From Dermatophilaceae bacterium Sec6.4 (lineage in GTDB: Bacteria; Actinomycetota; Actinomycetes; Actinomycetales; Dermatophilaceae): a stretch of 64,000 nucleotides of DNA. How positions within the stretch are numbered: the first letter of the stretch is position 1; each line of letters starts with the position of its first letter. Location: NCBI GenBank assembly GCA_039636865.1, contig CP144172.1, positions 2,108,001 through 2,172,000 on the forward strand, read 5' to 3'. Below, one piece after another: positions 55,381-63,856 of this stretch. The position numbers and the translations under genes were made by a program. The notes under the pieces were generated by a model. That model made no database searches, had not been told where the DNA came from, and was given only the letters and a program-made list of their open reading frames with translations.

Positions 55381-55965
55381 TAGTTTCCCCACGTTCACGG
55401 GCGACGACGCCGCCATGAATGTGTCTGAATTCCTAGCAAGCCGCGGCGCATGCGCCGTGTTCTCGGGCGCCTGCAGTAACTCCGCTCGAACCCCTGCTGT
55501 TGGACCGGATCTGTTCTTCCAGGTCAGTGTCAACGCACGTCTTGAACTGCGTGCCGCACTGGTGACCGCCTCCCATCCCGGGCAAACCAACAACACCCGG
55601 CTACCCCTTCAATATCGCCGGTCTCACCACCTTGTTCCTATCGGGCTCAGTCGCAGCTTTGAAAACATCGGAGGCCTAGGCCCTGCCCACACGGCGCAGT
55701 GGAACCCCCAGCAAATCCTGCGTCAGACCCGCCACGTGTGGTGTTGCGCGTCACACCAGATACCCCAATGCAATCGTCGCGCTGAGCGATATCTGCGCGC
55801 GAGGCTCGCTTCGCGCCCACGACCCTGCCCCAAGGAGCAACACACATTCTGGTCGCCCGCTACCCGCGCGCCCCCACAATCAGCCACCCGCCGTAGACAG
55901 CCTCGCGCGAGATGGCCCACCCGACCCGGCGGTCGCCCTGATCGGGCATCCCGTGAGGGTGAAAA
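55381..55965. other. Gene-free stretch of 585 bases
   Basis: Between divergent genes. A palindrome AGGCCTAGGCCC (near 55670) and a pyrimidine-rich tract occur. No gene is supported on either strand. Confidence 0.4.
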
Positions 55966-56490
55966 GTGGTTGCACGCGTCAGGCGAGACTGTTGCGATGG
56001 CCCAGTGGCCGACCTGCATACGGAGCGATTGATCCTGCACCCCATCACTACCGATGAGGCCGAACGCATGATCGCCCGCCAACCGGGCCCACAAGACGCA
56101 TGGGCAGACGACTTTCCCTTCGACGGCGAACTCATCGCCGCCACGATGTTCCTGCGCGCGACCATCGCGCTCGGTGACCAACAACCCTTCGGTCACTACG
56201 TGATCATCCGAACCGCAGACGGCCTGGCGGTGGGCGGAACCGGATTCAAGAGTCAGCCGAGCAACGGAACAGTCGAGATCGGCTATGGGCTCGCCCCATC
56301 CGCCCGTGGGAAAGGCTTCGCTGCGGAGGCCGCACGAGCCCTCGTCGAACTCGCTGGCGAGCAGGGAATCCTGCGCGTCGTCGCCGACACGGACATGGGC
56401 AACACCGCCTCCCAACAGACCCTTGAGAACGCCGGCTTCACCAACACCGGCATCGATGGAGATCTCCTCCTTTACGAGCGGATCACCTGA
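55966..56490 (+). CDS. GNAT-family N-acetyltransferase
   Basis: 174 residues. LHTERLILHPITTDEAERMI is the usual start of RimJ/RimL-like GNAT proteins. VEIGYGLAPSARGKGFAAEA is motif A with the acetyl-CoA pyrophosphate loop (x-G-K-G-F-A). NTASQQTLENAGFTNTG is motif B. Acceptor unknown (protein N-terminus, amine or antibiotic). GTG 55966 is chosen since GAGGGTG is correctly spaced; GTG 56005 is possible. Confidence 0.88.
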   Translation: MVARVRRDCCDGPVADLHTERLILHPITTDEAERMIARQPGPQDAWADDFPFDGELIAATMFLRATIALGDQQPFGHYVIIRTADGLAVGGTGFKSQPSNGTVEIGYGLAPSARGKGFAAEAARALVELAGEQGILRVVADTDMGNTASQQTLENAGFTNTGIDGDLLLYERIT

Positions 56491-56770
56491 GCGCGCCGTA
56501 TTCGACAATGGCGGCCGCCAGAACGCCCACAGATTGCGGGACAGGACATTGGGCGAAACGCCGATGACGGAGCATCCAGGTGAAGGACGTCCAGCGCGGC
56601 CTTCTGCTCGTGGTGATCAACTCGTCTGCTTCGTGATCGTCGGTGCGCAGGAATACACCTGGCGCGACGACGATGACACCCGTGACAGTCAGATCACGGT
56701 TCGCTGGGCTCATCTCGTCCATGAATCGGGTGGAGCCGCAGATGCAGACAATCTCGGGTCGGTTGGGCAC
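56483..56770 (-). pseudogene. DUF4406/nucleoside deoxyribosyltransferase-like remnant
   Basis: MPNRPEIVCICGSTRFMDEM and NRDLTVTGVIVVAPGVF match the N-terminal half of small deoxyribosyltransferase-like proteins (CxCGSTRF, ANRxLTxxGxIVxxPGVF). After DDHEADEL the frame is lost, and the alternative frame reads HEQKAALDVLHLD, the expected next segment. The C-terminal substrate motif (NPGGYIG) is gone. Confidence 0.55.
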
Positions 56771-56802
56771 GGCAAGCGTGGGTGCTCGCGTGCCGAGAGG
56801 CC

Positions 56803-57609
56803 TCAGGGTGCGACCCGGTAGAGCGTGCAGGCGTTATCGCGTAGCACCCCGGCGGTGAGGTGTTCTCCGAGGACGTTGATGATCAGGTCGAGATCGGCAT
56901 CCCGGAAGGGTCGGGGTGCTCGAGTGGAGGGCAGGTCTGTACCGGCGATCAGCGTTGAGGGGTTGGCGTGTGCCAAATCTCGCAGGGCGGTGGGTACGTC
57001 CAGGTCGCCGCGGCTGAACCCGGTTGCTTTGACGTAGGCGCCGTGTTCGGCCAGGCGCAGTAGGGCCGGAAACCCATGGCGGGACAGGCCGAGGTGATCG
57101 ATGCTGATCTGGGGCAGTGCCGTCAAGATGGGTTCCAGTTCTGGCAGGTCGCGGGCGTCGAGGTAGAGCTCGGTGTGCCAGCCGGCGGTCTCGTGGACCC
57201 GTTGGGCAAGGTCCGCGAGGTGGTTCAGTGTCTCTCCGCCACCGCGGAACAGATTGAACCGCACCGCGCGCACCCCGGCGCTGGTGAGGGATTCAATCTG
57301 ACCGGTCGTGGCCGAGGCTGGCAGTTGGGTGACGCCGACGAAGCCGGGCCCGAGACGGGTAAGGGCATCGAGCAGGTAGGTCTGATCGAAACCCTGGAAG
57401 GAGCCCGATATGACTGCGCCTCCCACGACGTTCAGATGCCTCGTCCGGCTGCGGTAGTCCTGCACGGTAAAGGCCGGCGGTAGATACCCGTGGTTGGCCG
57501 TCAAGGGGAAACGGGGATCAATGATGTGCAGGTGCGCATCGAACAAGGCCGGCCGCTTGCGTTGTGTGTCGTCATTTGTGCCATCGGAGACCATTGGGGT
57601 AACCAGCAT
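56803..57609 (-). CDS. Amidohydrolase-family TIM-barrel hydrolase
   Basis: 268 residues. LFDAHLHIIDPRFPLTANHG has the metal-binding H-x-H motif of the amidohydrolase 2 family (2-pyrone-4,6-dicarboxylate lactonase/ACMSD-like). FNLFRGGGE, ELYLDARDLPELEPIL, ISIDHLGLS and IAGTDLPSTRAPRPF (catalytic Asp) follow at expected spacing. It may open a lactone or decarboxylate an aromatic ring-cleavage product. GAGG is seven bases before the ATG. Standalone, divergent from the phosphotransferase gene. Confidence 0.85.
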   Translation of the reverse strand: MLVTPMVSDGTNDDTQRKRPALFDAHLHIIDPRFPLTANHGYLPPAFTVQDYRSRTRHLNVVGGAVISGSFQGFDQTYLLDALTRLGPGFVGVTQLPASATTGQIESLTSAGVRAVRFNLFRGGGETLNHLADLAQRVHETAGWHTELYLDARDLPELEPILTALPQISIDHLGLSRHGFPALLRLAEHGAYVKATGFSRGDLDVPTALRDLAHANPSTLIAGTDLPSTRAPRPFRDADLDLIINVLGEHLTAGVLRDNACTLYRVAP

Positions 57610-57907
57610 GGTCCATCCTCGCCCGCGATTGACGGGTTCTCAGGACACGGCGGCCGGGCACTGCCTCCACGCCGGGAAGCGGAATCGAAGCACAGCACCT
57701 GACCCGCTGCTGCCATCGTGGCCAGCACGAGCACCACGCATTCAACCGCAGACCGCCCCTCAGGGCGACACAGGCAAAGCAACTCCAGATAAGCGACGGC
57801 ATGTGGCGACAAACTGGCCCTCCGTGAGAGTCGATCGCGGCCGTCCCGCCATTGCTGTAACGGGATCGGTGATCGGTCACTGGAGGTCCGGTAGGTATTC
57901 GTTCGAC

Positions 57908-58873
57908 ATGGTGGCTCGTACCCGGTGGGATGTTCCCGTGACCTTTCATGAGGATGAACTCGGGATCGACGAGCCACTGGTGCGTGCGCTGGTTGATCGG
58001 TACTTTCCCCGATTCGCCGGGCTACCCCTTCGGCGGATGCGCGCTTCGGGATCCAGCAACGCGCTCTTCCGGCTCGGTGTTGACTTCCTGGTTCGGTTGC
58101 CTCGCCAGCCCGGCGGGTCGCAGACCATCGCAAAGGAAGCGCGTTGGGTTCCGCACATGGCGCCCGAGCTGACGGTGTCGATCCCGGAGATCGTGGGTGT
58201 TGGCGAGCCTGACCTTGGGTACCCGGAGTCTTGGTCGATCGTGCACTGGATCGATGGAAAAACACCTGCCGCGCCGTCCCATACCGGTGGGACGACCGAT
58301 CGGCTTGCTCGTGACCTGGCGGGTGTCGTGCGCGCCCTGGGCGAGGTGACCGTGCCGACCACGGCGATGACTGACACGTCGTTGAGCTGGTATCGGGGCG
58401 GCCCGCTGGCGGCGATGGACGAGATCATTCGGCATTACCTTGGTCAGTGCCGCACGCTGCACGGCCTGCATCTTGATCTAGATGCGTGCCTGCAGGTCTG
58501 GGAAGAGGCAATGACAATGCCCGGTGCCAGCGAGGTGACTACGCCGCGATGGCTCCACGGTGACCTGCTCGCTGAGAACCTGCTCGTGCACGAAGACCGA
58601 TTGGTCGCGGTGCTCGATTTCGGTGGCCTTGCGGTCGGCGACCCCACCGTCGATCTGATGGTGGGATGGGAACTGCTCGATCCAGCCGGACGCGAAAAGT
58701 TCCGCTCAGCTTTGCAGGTCGAGGAGTCGACCTGGTTGCGTGGGCGGGCCTGGGCCCTCGCCATCGCGATCATGACCTTTCCGTACTACTGGTCGAGCAT
58801 GCCCGAGCGATGCGCAAGCCGGCTGGTGATGGCCCGCTCGGTGCTCGCCGATACCGGCCTGCTCGCGGAATGA
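57908..58873 (+). CDS. Aminoglycoside phosphotransferase-family kinase
   Basis: 321-residue APH-fold kinase. SSNALFRLGVDFLVRLPRQPGG is the nucleotide loop with lysine replaced by Arg context. IVHWIDGKTP is the hinge, RWLHGDLLAENLLV the catalytic HGD-x4-N loop, and VAVLDFGGLAVGDPTVDL the metal-binding Asp. The family phosphorylates aminoglycosides, other antibiotics or metabolites; resistance is not implied. ATG 57908 begins MVARTRWDVPVTFHEDEL. The 298 bases before it show no gene. Confidence 0.88.
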   Translation: MVARTRWDVPVTFHEDELGIDEPLVRALVDRYFPRFAGLPLRRMRASGSSNALFRLGVDFLVRLPRQPGGSQTIAKEARWVPHMAPELTVSIPEIVGVGEPDLGYPESWSIVHWIDGKTPAAPSHTGGTTDRLARDLAGVVRALGEVTVPTTAMTDTSLSWYRGGPLAAMDEIIRHYLGQCRTLHGLHLDLDACLQVWEEAMTMPGASEVTTPRWLHGDLLAENLLVHEDRLVAVLDFGGLAVGDPTVDLMVGWELLDPAGREKFRSALQVEESTWLRGRAWALAIAIMTFPYYWSSMPERCASRLVMARSVLADTGLLAE

Positions 58874-59049
58874 AGACGCTGACATGCGCAGACACGACCC
58901 CATCAACGAACTCAAGGACGAGGAATGACTCGCCTCCAGCCTGACGCCGCGATCCTGGGCAAAGCGACCGATGGTGGATCACCTATCGGGCGCAGGGAAG
59001 TACTTCAAAATCGGCAGGCTGGTCAGCCCAGTGACCCGATACTGGGGTC

Positions 59050-59246
59050 GTGGTGTTCTCGGGAGACTGGCCCCGTGACCCCAGGCTGGATCCATTCCGC
59101 GATGCAGTGTGGGAGTTGAGTCGTGACGGATGTGTCGAGGCGTTTCTGACGACCGCGGTGAGCCGGATGCGCGGGCTTCCGTTCTTCTGGGTGAAGCGAG
59201 AGTGACTTTGGTACCAGGTCAACTGGCGGGACGACCGGCGTGATGA
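59050..59246 (+). pseudogene. 5' part of a gene interrupted by the IS element
   Basis: VVFSGDWPRDPRLDPFRDAV and RDGCVEAFLTTAVSRMRGLP lead to FFWVKRE, an in-frame TGA at 59203-59205, then LWYQVNWRDDRRDE where the IS begins. Joining across the 9-base target duplication gives a continuous frame with 60720-60882. The family is unknown. Upstream to 58874 only fragments of frames are seen. Confidence 0.5.
59238..59246 (+). repeat. Left target-site duplication
   Basis: GCGTGATGA, identical to 60720-60728. A 9-base duplication fits IS256-family transposition. Confidence 0.85.
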
Positions 59247-60719
59247 GAGTAATGATCAGAACCTGTGGATGGAGTTCGGCGAGGTGACGTGAAGAGGGCG
59301 TACCTCCCGAGCAAGATCTGAAGCCCATGCAAGTTCTGATCGGGGTCGGCGTTGGCGCGCCGGCTCGGGAAGGTACGCCCATGCTCAAGGTAGCTCAGGA
59401 GAACCGCGGGTCCAGCGAGGACAGTAACGAAAAGATCGCCGTGGTTGAGGGCGGGTCGTTGCTGGATCAGATTGTGCGTGATGGTGCCCGGCAGATGCTT
59501 GCGGCAGCGTTGCAGGGTGAGGTCGCCGCGTATATCGACGCGTTCGCGGACCAGCTCGACGTTGATGGTCACCGGTTGGTGGTGCGTAACGGGTTCCACG
59601 AGCCGCGGGAGGTGAGCACTGCGGCGGGCGCGGTGCCGGTCCGGGCACCTCGGGTCAACGACAAGAGGATTCAGGAGGGCACTGGGGCGCGGGCCCGGTT
59701 CGCCTCAGCGATCCTGCCCGCGTGGGCGCGTAAGTCCCCGCAGGTCGCTGAAGTGCTGCCGTTGTTGTACCTACACGGTCTGTCGTCGAATGATTTCGCT
59801 CCGGCGTTGGAGCAGTTTCTAGGCAGTAGCCATGGCCTGTCACCGGCAACGATCACCCGGTTAACGACCGCGTGGCAAGGCGAGGCGGACGCGTTCACCA
59901 AGCGGTCCCTGTCCGGCACCGACTACGTGTACATGTGGGTGGACGGGATCCACCTCAAAGTTCGCCTGGCCCAGGACAAGGTGTGCCTGTTGGTGATGAT
60001 TGGGGTCCGCGCTGATGGGACCAAAGAGTTGATCGCGTTGGAGGACGGGCACCGCGAATCGACCGAGTCCTGGGCGGACCTGCTGCGCTCGTGTAAACGC
60101 CGCGGGATGGCCGCCCCGGTCCTGGCAGCAGGCGATGGGGCGTTGGGGTTCTGGGCTGCTGTGCGCGAGGTGTTCCCCGAAACACGTGAGCAGCGGTGCT
60201 GGTTCCACAAGATCGCCAACGTCCTAAATTGCCTGCCGGAGTCCGCTCAGCCGGGCGCGAAAGCCGCACTGGCCGAAATTTGGAACGCCGAGGACAAGAC
60301 GCACGCCCAGGCCGCGGCCAGGTCGTTCGCGAAGGAGTACGGCACGAAATGGCCCAAGGCTGCCGCGAAGATCACCGATGATCTGGACGTGTTGCTCGCG
60401 TTCTATGACTATCCGGCCGAGCATTGGGTCCACCTACGCACCACCAACCCCATCGAATCAACTTTCGCGACCGTCCGGTTGCGCCAACGGGTGACGAAAG
60501 GACCCGGCTCGAGGGCCGCGGGGGTCGCGATGGCCTTCAAGCTCATCCAGTCCGCCCAAACCAGATGGCGAGCAGTCAACGCACCCCACCTCGTCGCCCT
60601 CGTCCGAGCCGGCGCCACCTTCAAAAACGGCATCCTGATCGAACGACCCAGCGACCACGAATCAGGCGGTGATCAACACGTCGCGTGACACGCCCATCCA
60701 CAGGATTTGACTATTACTC
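59247..60719 (+). mobile_element. IS256-family insertion sequence, intact
   Basis: 1473 bp element bounded by 26-base terminal inverted repeats at 59247-59272 and 60694-60719 (22 of 26 matching; outer GAGTAAT and inner CCTGTGGATGG identical). Perfect 9-base direct repeats flank it. It holds one full-length transposase gene. Ends, transposase and duplication are all undamaged, so the insertion is probably recent and the element potentially mobile. It interrupts a gene whose halves remain on both sides. Confidence 0.9.
59381..60688 (+). CDS. IS256-family (mutator) transposase
   Basis: 435-residue DDE transposase from ATG 59381 (GGAAGG seven bases before); a longer frame from 59327 is less likely. 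MWVDGIHLKVRLAQDK has Asp188, VLAAGDGALGFWAAV has Asp252, and LRTTNPIESTFATVRLR has Glu359. QRCWFHKIANVLNCLP is the mutator signature with the C-x2-H zinc-like motif. FHEPREVSTAAGAVPVRAPR is the N-terminal family motif. It is full length with no stops. Confidence 0.95.
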   Translation: MLKVAQENRGSSEDSNEKIAVVEGGSLLDQIVRDGARQMLAAALQGEVAAYIDAFADQLDVDGHRLVVRNGFHEPREVSTAAGAVPVRAPRVNDKRIQEGTGARARFASAILPAWARKSPQVAEVLPLLYLHGLSSNDFAPALEQFLGSSHGLSPATITRLTTAWQGEADAFTKRSLSGTDYVYMWVDGIHLKVRLAQDKVCLLVMIGVRADGTKELIALEDGHRESTESWADLLRSCKRRGMAAPVLAAGDGALGFWAAVREVFPETREQRCWFHKIANVLNCLPESAQPGAKAALAEIWNAEDKTHAQAAARSFAKEYGTKWPKAAAKITDDLDVLLAFYDYPAEHWVHLRTTNPIESTFATVRLRQRVTKGPGSRAAGVAMAFKLIQSAQTRWRAVNAPHLVALVRAGATFKNGILIERPSDHESGGDQHVA

Positions 60720-60882
60720 GCGTGATGAGCCGAATGAGGACTACGGGCCGCGCTGGTGTGTGGTGGCCGAGCTCGAACAGGGCAGGTTCGAGCACGACAA
60801 TGTGAACGGGCTCGTATTTGACGCCAAACCGGTCGGGAGACCGGAGCGCGATGAGTTGTGGCAGCGGTACGGGCCGCCGTGA
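60720..60882 (+). pseudogene. 3' part of the IS-interrupted gene, with right target duplication
   Basis: RDEPNEDYGPRWCVVAELEQ and RFEHDNVNGLVFDAKPVGRP end in a stop at 60882. It continues in frame from WRDDRRDE before the element. The first nine bases duplicate the left flank. The C-terminal RDELWQRYGPP is acidic and aromatic. No family recognised. Confidence 0.5.
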
Positions 60883-60945
60883 GCGCGGCCATGACCGCAG
60901 CCCGCCGGTCTGTAGGCCGATCGACTACCGGTGTGCGGCACAGGG

Positions 60946-61170
60946 TCAGCGTCCTTGACGACGGGGATGACCCGTAGAAGCCCGCTCGTTCCCGTGCTTG
61001 TAATTGCCGGTCACGCGCGCCATGAGTTGTTGAGGATCTCGATTCTCGACATCACTCAAGAACCGGGTCATGGCGGCACCTCGAAGGATCGTCGCCTGCC
61101 GGCCATGGTGGTCGATCACGATCTCTTCGCCGACGCGTGTGTAGCTGAAACCATGTGGGGATCTCGCCAT
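60946..61170 (-). CDS. Small conserved actinobacterial protein
   Basis: 74 residues from ATG 61170: FSYTRVGEEIVIDHHGRQAT, then LRGAAMTRFLSDVENRDPQQ and MARVTGNYKHGNE. This layout (beta hairpin with a HHGR turn, a helix with RFL, then MARxTGNxKxGNE) recurs in short actinobacterial proteins of unknown function. An alternative ATG lies twelve bases upstream. Opposite strand to the interrupted gene. Confidence 0.65.
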   Translation of the reverse strand: MARSPHGFSYTRVGEEIVIDHHGRQATILRGAAMTRFLSDVENRDPQQLMARVTGNYKHGNERASTGHPRRQGR

Positions 61171-61326
61171 GGTCACCAGCATGCCCTGCAGAGATGATCT
61201 GGGCATTCGTTTGATTCGAGCGTAAAGGCCGACGTCCGCCCATCTCCATCCTCGACCGGTGATCAGCCCAGTGCCCGACATCGACCGCCAATCGGGATGC
61301 TTCGGGAGGGTGCGTCTGTTCCGTCT

Positions 61327-61815
61327 TCAGGCTGGAAAGGGCGCGAAGGACCCGTCGGCAAGTTGGCGATGTTGCATTCGGAAGTGAACGGGCCCGTCCG
61401 CCCATTCAGACTCCTGCGCACGAATCAGAGGGTGCAGGAAGCTGCTGACCTGATCCAGATTGAGAGTCAGCGGATTTCGCCACGCGGCCGCGACGACCTC
61501 TGGTTCCTCGGGGCGGACCCTAGGCTGGGATGCCTCGTCGATAGGGACTGCTGCAAAGAAGCAGATGATTTTGCGCGTCCGTCGCTCGGGCCACTCGTGC
61601 ACGCAGGTAGCCATCAACCGGTCGACGCGAACGACGACACCAGCCTCCTCGAGAGTTTCGCGTGCAGCTGTCTGTTCCAGACTTTCACCGGACTCGACAT
61701 GGCCGCCGGGTAACTCCCAACGGACGGCGCCACCTCGCTGGTGTTGCAACATCAGCCAATCGCTGTCGCGTCGCGTCATCGTGAACGCCGTGACGCGGGT
61801 TTGCCAGTCGGTCAT
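61327..61815 (-). CDS. Nudix hydrolase
   Basis: 162-residue MutT-fold hydrolase of nucleoside diphosphate derivatives. GGHVESGESLEQTAARETLE followed by EAG is the Nudix box G-x5-E-x7-RE-x2-E-E-x-G. WLMLQHQRGGAVRWELPGG precedes it. ICFFAAVPIDEASQPRVRPE is a typical later strand. The start at ATG 61815 matches the family's N-terminus, but the ribosome-binding site is weak. The frame remains open 390 bases upstream without protein character. Confidence 0.88.
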   Translation of the reverse strand: MTDWQTRVTAFTMTRRDSDWLMLQHQRGGAVRWELPGGHVESGESLEQTAARETLEEAGVVVRVDRLMATCVHEWPERRTRKIICFFAAVPIDEASQPRVRPEEPEVVAAAWRNPLTLNLDQVSSFLHPLIRAQESEWADGPVHFRMQHRQLADGSFAPFPA

Positions 61816-62151
61816 CAACGAATCGTAAGTTCTCTGCAGACCGCGCGATGATCCGCAATTGGGACCAGATTCCGCTGGGATTACCGCTGGGTCGGACCGC
61901 CGGACGGCGGTAATGCTGTCACAAGCTCGACGGGCACCGCTCGAACAACCGGACGACTGCGCGGCAGCAGCGTGTCCGCCTATAATACGATCTAACTTTA
62001 GCTGGGTGCCGTGTTGGTTGCTGGCGCAACAGGTTGCAAAAATGTTCGGCGCATGAATTTTTGGGGGAATACCATCGACCGTATGCCTGCTAGTCCCGCC
62101 AAACATCCATAGAAACTTCGCCAAAGAGACCCAGTTCGAGAAAGGCCCTTG
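61816..62151. promoter_or_regulatory. AT-richer divergent region
   Basis: 336 bases between the Nudix gene and the small membrane protein. TATAAT at 61981-61986 could be a -10 box, but no good -35 is spaced before it. Palindrome CCGCCGGACGGCGG occurs near 61898. No gene seen. Confidence 0.35.
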
Positions 62152-62514
62152 ATGTGGTGGTACTGGGTCGTGCCGATCATTGTCTCGCTGATGTGGTTCT
62201 TCCACTTGGCTGATGCGTGGTTACAACCGCAACGAGTAGGTCTTGCCGGCTGGCTTGTCTTAGTAGGGCCACCTGCGACGATCTTGATTATTGCCGTGTC
62301 ATCTACAATTTTAACTGACACGCCAGATAGCCCTGGAACTCAAGGGAGTGATTCGACGCACGGACTATTTTCCTGGCCTATTCTCGTAATTGGTGAATTG
62401 TTGCTAGCGTGGGTCGCGTGTCTCTTTTTGGAATCGATCCTCATCGTCATCCGGGCATTCCGCAGAAGAAATGGCGCCCCGCCTGTATCTGATGTGACCA
62501 GCCCGAGCAACTGA
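62152..62514 (+). CDS. Small two-helix membrane protein, AT-richer
   Basis: 120 residues from ATG 62152 (AAAGG six bases before). Hydrophobic stretches are VVPIIVSLMWFFHLADAWL, LVLVGPPATILIIAVSSTIL and WPILVIGELLLAWVACLFLE; the tail FRRRNGAPPVSD is basic, probably cytosolic. Codon use includes ATT, TTA and AAT, unlike neighbours, suggesting recent acquisition. Function unknown. Confidence 0.65.
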   Translation: MWWYWVVPIIVSLMWFFHLADAWLQPQRVGLAGWLVLVGPPATILIIAVSSTILTDTPDSPGTQGSDSTHGLFSWPILVIGELLLAWVACLFLESILIVIRAFRRRNGAPPVSDVTSPSN

Positions 62515-62709
62515 GAGCGCGAGATCCACTCATTTCTGCAGGCATCACCATTGATGACGTCCTGGTTTGCCCTCTGACCATGTCAAGAGACCAGAACTAC
62601 GCACAGTGACCCACCGCGCCGGTCTGTGTTGCTCGCTGACTGCTGTTCACTTCGCCGTGAGGCAGACGCTCCGAACAACCACACCGCACCAAGCGAAAGA
62701 AACACCCAC

Positions 62710-62874
62710 ATGTTGGCAGTTCTTCAAGTTCTATTGGCTATCGGGACCGTCTTCATCCTGCTCGGCGCCCTCCTACCCGGCCTGTTGTGGCTACTGATCG
62801 TCGGCGTGGTGCTGGTCCTCGCGACCGGCTCCATCAGATTCGTCAAACGGGAGGCACCAGGTCGACGGCGTTAG
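62710..62874 (+). CDS. 54-residue membrane peptide
   Basis: MLAVLQVLLAIGTVFILLGA, then LLWLLIVGVVLVLATGSIRF and a basic end KREAPGRRR. It forms one long or two short helices with a positive-inside C-terminus. GAAAG lies upstream of ATG 62710. It resembles small hydrophobic peptides common in actinobacteria; role unknown. The 195 bases before it contain only a doubtful fragment (TIDDVLVCPLTM). Confidence 0.5.
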   Translation: MLAVLQVLLAIGTVFILLGALLPGLLWLLIVGVVLVLATGSIRFVKREAPGRRR

Positions 62875-63062
62875 ATTCGAGCCGCCGCAGCTAGCCAGAA
62901 GTCAGGTCCTAAAGTGAACCTGAAATTCCAGTGCCTCGGCTTCTGAAGTGAGACCGGGGTGCCGTCAGCCGTTGCTGAGGTAAATGTAGATCGTGGTGCC
63001 GCTTACGACGTTCCCCTTCCGAGCTAGGGCTCGGGGCGACGTCCAAGGCCCGTTTTCCGTAC

Positions 63063-63538
63063 TTATTTGCGGCGGAGATCGCGAAGGTGAAGGAGAGACC
63101 TGAGCTTCAACGCACGCCGATCAGCGGAGTTCTCCAAGCCGTCGACGATGACGGCAGCACCCGATCGTCGGTCCGAAGAACAGAACGACGGATCGCCATC
63201 TCCAACTGCCGATCTCGGTAGTCAGGCGGCGTATTGCGCCGCAGCCACACGTCATCATCCGATGCTCGATCAGCCTCTTTCCGAACTTCTGCGAAACCGA
63301 CGCCCAGCTGCATGGCGACAAGCGGCCCCAGCAAAGAGCCGCGCGACTCCGGACCCATCACCACAGTCGATGTCTCTTCCTCAAACAACGTCGCGAGGGC
63401 ACTGCCGATTTCACTAAGAATGGTGGGTTCGCGCCACCACCCGCTGTTATCCGCGTAGTAGATCCGGTGCTCGGGCCAAACAGGTGGATCGGAGTGCCAG
63501 TGAAACGCTGAGATCAGCTGAGTTCGTACATCCCGCAT
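63063..63538 (-). pseudogene. Phosphoribosyltransferase-like gene with internal deletion
   Basis: MRDVRTQLISAFHWHSDPPV and TVVMGPESRGSLLGPLVAMQ (a PRTase-fold hood and GPESRG loop) run to RRSVLRTDDRVL. There VDDW-type PRPP-loop sequence is expected. Instead the next frame reads AAVIVDGLENSADRRALKLR and SLLHLRDLRRK, the family's C-terminal end. The PRPP loop and about 30 residues are missing with a frameshift, so the product would be inactive. Confidence 0.6.
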
Positions 63539-63592
63539 TTGCGACAGTCTGACAGTCCCTACGGAATGGCCGGTCAGCGATTGGCAATACCG

Positions 63593-63856
63593 CTACGAGG
63601 GAGCGAGGAGCTTCTGAATCTGGTGGAGGAGGTCGAGCGGGTACGGATGTCGAGCCCACATCTTGGCGTAACCATCACGATCGTGCTCGTCCAAGACGGC
63701 CTGGGGTCCGTCCACAATGGCGCGAGCAACGGCAAGGATCAGGGCGTAGAGAGTGCTTTGACGGTGCTGGTCCAAACGTAGACGGGAATCGCGGAGTCGC
63801 GTGGTATCGGTCCTGCTAGTCCAGTACCGCCGCCACGACGCTATGACTCCACCCAC
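63593..63856 (-). CDS. Hypothetical small protein
   Basis: 87 residues. The C-terminal part, LYALILAVARAIVDGPQAVL followed by YAKMWARHPYPLDLLHQIQK, looks like real coding sequence with helical character. The Arg-rich first 30 residues may be spurious, so it could be the end of a truncated gene. No family is recognised. The last 144 bases of the window show nothing. Confidence 0.35.
   Translation of the reverse strand: MGGVIASWRRYWTSRTDTTRLRDSRLRLDQHRQSTLYALILAVARAIVDGPQAVLDEHDRDGYAKMWARHPYPLDLLHQIQKLLAPS

Noticed and set aside
62560..62605. Short fragment TIDDVLVCPLTM as a MazF/PemK toxin remnant
   Set aside because: Too short to support a family; no antitoxin nearby.
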